A stretch of DNA of 64,000 bases from the NCBI RefSeq assembly GCF_030867145.1, contig NC_134441.1, positions 4,714,992-4,778,991 on the forward strand, read 5' to 3'. Origin of the DNA: Opisthocomus hoazin (lineage: Eukaryota > Chordata > Aves > Opisthocomiformes > Opisthocomidae). Shown one piece after another: positions 61,514 to 64,000 of the stretch. A program made the position numbers and the translations under genes. The notes below the pieces were generated by a model. That model made no database searches and was not told the origin of the DNA. It saw only the letters and a list, made by a program, of their open reading frames with translations. The first letter of the stretch is position 1; each line of letters begins with the position of its first letter.

Positions 61514-64000
61514 GCCTGCTACACAGCATGTTTCTTCCATTTCTGTTTTTTATTTTCCTCTTGCAATTGCTAAAACGTGATACAGAAAGAAATGCTCAGA
61601 GTTAGAAGAGTCTGGAGATTCAGTGTGTGCCCGTGGTGTTATAACCTCATCCTCAACATCACCTTGGAAAGTGGTGCTAGCTGACAGGGCTGACCTTTTC
61701 CTGTAGCTGGAAACACTTACGGGCTGCTCTGGGAATTTTTCAGAACGTTTAGTTTCAACAACATGGATGACAGTGCTTGGAGGTTGTTTTGAGGTGAAAC
61801 ATGCACAGAACGGACAGAAAAAAGAAAACGGGCTGGGATATTAAAAAAATGGTCGTAAGCTGGGATTGACAGCTCATCTTAACAAACCCTCAGAAGCAAA
61901 CAGAGCTTTGTTTGTTGTCCACCTTCCATGGCAAGCTAGCTTCAATCTGTCTGGTTGCAGAGGTTGCATTCAGAAGCAGAAAGAAGAAAAAAGGGAAGGT
62001 CTGAGCCAGGATGTCACGGGGGGAAAATATTCAGACTACTAAACTGGGCAAGGGAGAGGAAGTATTTTAGCATTTGTCAATCATTCTCATGATGAAGAGA
62101 GCAGGAAAAGAGGGTACGCTGGAGGGTATTTGTATTTGTAGTAGAGTAGTAAATTAGTCTTGTGAACTGACACAAACGCTGTCAAGGGAATCCTCTAATC
62201 CTGCCTACGTGCAGCTGTCTGCAGCTGATTTCTAATTAGTATTTTGTGGTAGTTTTTTAACTGGAGTCAAAGAGAATGACTCTCTACTCTCACTAGAGGT
62301 AAACCAGAAAAATAAAATGCATTTTTCTATCTCTGCTATTGATGCAACGTCTCAGGAGGTCACAAGGAGTAGGAGTAGGAACACACACCAACATCTACAG
62401 GTTGGTGGACTTATGCCTCTGTTTTCCTGTGAGGTTTGCACTTGTTGTATGTATCATCACCTGTTACATGTTTTAACAAGGTGGCTGATTTAACTGTAAC
62501 ACCTTGCTTCGGCTCCAGAGACATGAGTCCATACCCAGTCTACTCAGCTGTAATTGGGAAAGTTATTTTTGGAAGTTAAAGGTGGCCGGGAATGACAGAA
62601 ATGCTGCAGCTGTTTGTATACTATCAGATACAGGAATTCTTTTACCTTAATCACACTGCTAAGGTGTGTTTGACCTGTCCTTCTCTATGCTGCAACGCTG
62701 GGACAACATAAAGCTTCCATTTTGTCTAGTAAGGTACAGTATTTCCTAAAGGCTGCGCTTCAAGGTCCCATCTAATTTTTGGTAGCAGTGAAAAACATAT
62801 CAGGTACAGCTTTGTGGCCTCTTGCTCTTTCCAGGATCATCTGAGTCTCGATTCAATGTGCTCACCCGCCAGAACATGTTCAGATCAACTCCCATGCTTT
62901 CGGGATAAGCCATCCTGCACCCTGCCCGCTTACTGTCGAAGCAAGTGAGCTTTGGACCATATTCCTTTGTCATCGTGAGCCAGAACACGACAGAGTCAGG
63001 CCAGGGAAGTAAAGCCAAGGTCTTTGCTTCACTCATGTCTTATCACAGCAGCAGTTCAAATACCTGCTACTGTCTTGAAGCTTATACCCTGCAATTCGCT
63101 CTGTTCCCTCCTTACCGACTCCTGCAGACAGCAGTGCTTTAGTGAGCAAAAACCGTGAACACCATTTCAGAGTAACGCACAGGCTCCAGCTGGCGGGAGA
63201 TTCTGAGAGCAGTTTAAATATATTTCCTAGGGCCTTTTTGGGGCACAAAAAGGCAGTGCTTGTGATTCATCCATCCCCCATAGTTTAAGCAGTGGTATAA
63301 TGGGAATTGCCATCGTGTGAGATTCAGCACTGGTCCCTCAGTAATAGATTTACTGTAGGTGCTGAACAGAAAGTCAGCAATTTCCTGCAGAATCAAGACA
63401 ATTTTGATTGATGATGCTGAAGCAATGTGTAGTATTGTCTTCTCCGGTGAAGGCAGTGTTAAAGAGAAGGTGTTTGCATGATGGGAGGGTGAACAAGTTT
63501 GCTAGTGGGGAAAATAAGGAAGAGAAAGCAAAAGTTTTCCTGGGGAGAACTGTGTAGAATCGCACCAGCCTTCCAGGGAATCACAATGGAAACCATGGGA
63601 CTGCAATACATCATCCTGGCACTTCCCCATACAGAAGGTAAATAACTTCACTTCTTGTCACAAATCACCTCTTTTCCTCTGTAGAATTGGATAGATGGTC
63701 TCATAGTAGTAAATAGAAGCATGGGATCCTCCTGTCCCTCCCATCCCTTTCCTTGGAGGGCAGAGAAGAAGGCAAGCAGCCCGTGCGCTTGCTCAGCATC
63801 ATCATGGCTGGGTTGTCCAGATATTCAGAGAAGCAAGGATCTGAATCCCCTTTCTTTTCACTGTTCAGCTGATAATAATATAAGAAAATAAAATGAATAA
63901 AAGCTGTGATAACCTAAATCTCAATATAGTTTTCATATCAGAAAATGCTGGACTCCAGCCATGGAGGAAATATTCAGAGCTAGATTCCCCACGTTAGCAT

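Larger units (their letters stand above)
56869..64000 (+). other. ADRA1A: ADRA1A intron, 5' part (3' end beyond window)
   Basis: The exon ends CTTG and the intron opens GTAAGT, a near-perfect donor that splits a glycine codon after its first base (phase 1). Reading through would give only Gly-Lys-stop. This is the known alpha-1 receptor layout, with the single coding intron after TM6. I looked for the expected second exon (TM7 with NPxxY, then a palmitoylated tail) through position 64,000 and saw nothing like it, so the intron exceeds 7.1 kb. The intron holds a palindromic-repeat relic near 57.3 kb, a MIR-like relic near 58.65 kb and an antisense LTR-like segment near 61.0-61.5 kb. The rest shows no recognisable gene. 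Confidence 0.9.

Noticed and set aside
1..64000. CRISPR array, prophage, operon or mobile genetic island
   Set aside because: The DNA is vertebrate nuclear sequence. No regularly spaced repeats, no dense open frames and no integrase or transposase frames were seen.

Overview
The window is vertebrate nuclear DNA, most likely from a bird and otherwise from another sauropsid. It has no bacterial-style gene packing. The one clear gene is split by a vertebrate-type intron. The coding exon reads as an avian-like alpha-1A adrenergic receptor. Non-coding DNA is AT-rich, with long G/C homopolymers and decayed interspersed repeats of sauropsid character. No young repeat copies, CRISPR arrays, operons or convincing RNA genes were seen. 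The species call is inference.

Layout: 1-55,985 is a gene desert on the 5' side of the receptor gene. It holds one orphan CpG island (about 6,930-7,450), some microsatellites and short tandem duplications, and many ancient repeat relics. These include a palindromic family around a TGAAGTCAATGG core, MIR-like SINE relics and one antisense CR1 relic. Several AT-rich blocks are crowded with homeodomain, SOX, POU, MEF2 or CRE/AP-1-like motifs and could be conserved enhancers. From memory of mammalian 8p21, a long gene-poor stretch lies upstream of ADRA1A towards STMN4. The emptiness here fits that arrangement.

Coding exon 1 of ADRA1A (55,986-56,868, + strand) encodes the N-terminus through transmembrane helix 6. 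It ends at a consensus GTAAGT donor in phase 1. The rest of the window (56,869-64,000) is the 5' part of a large intron. Exon 2 (extracellular loop 3, TM7 with NPxxY, and the C-tail) was not found and should lie beyond the right edge. The intron holds three old repeat relics, including an antisense segment with a CCAAT-TATA promoter-like arrangement that resembles an LTR.

No new multi-gene system is visible. The points most worth a second look are the orphan CpG island, the family of palindromic fossils, the motif-dense AT-rich blocks, and a nine-codon upstream ORF just before the ADRA1A start. Most other open frames in the window are chance ORFs without domain, codon or splice support.
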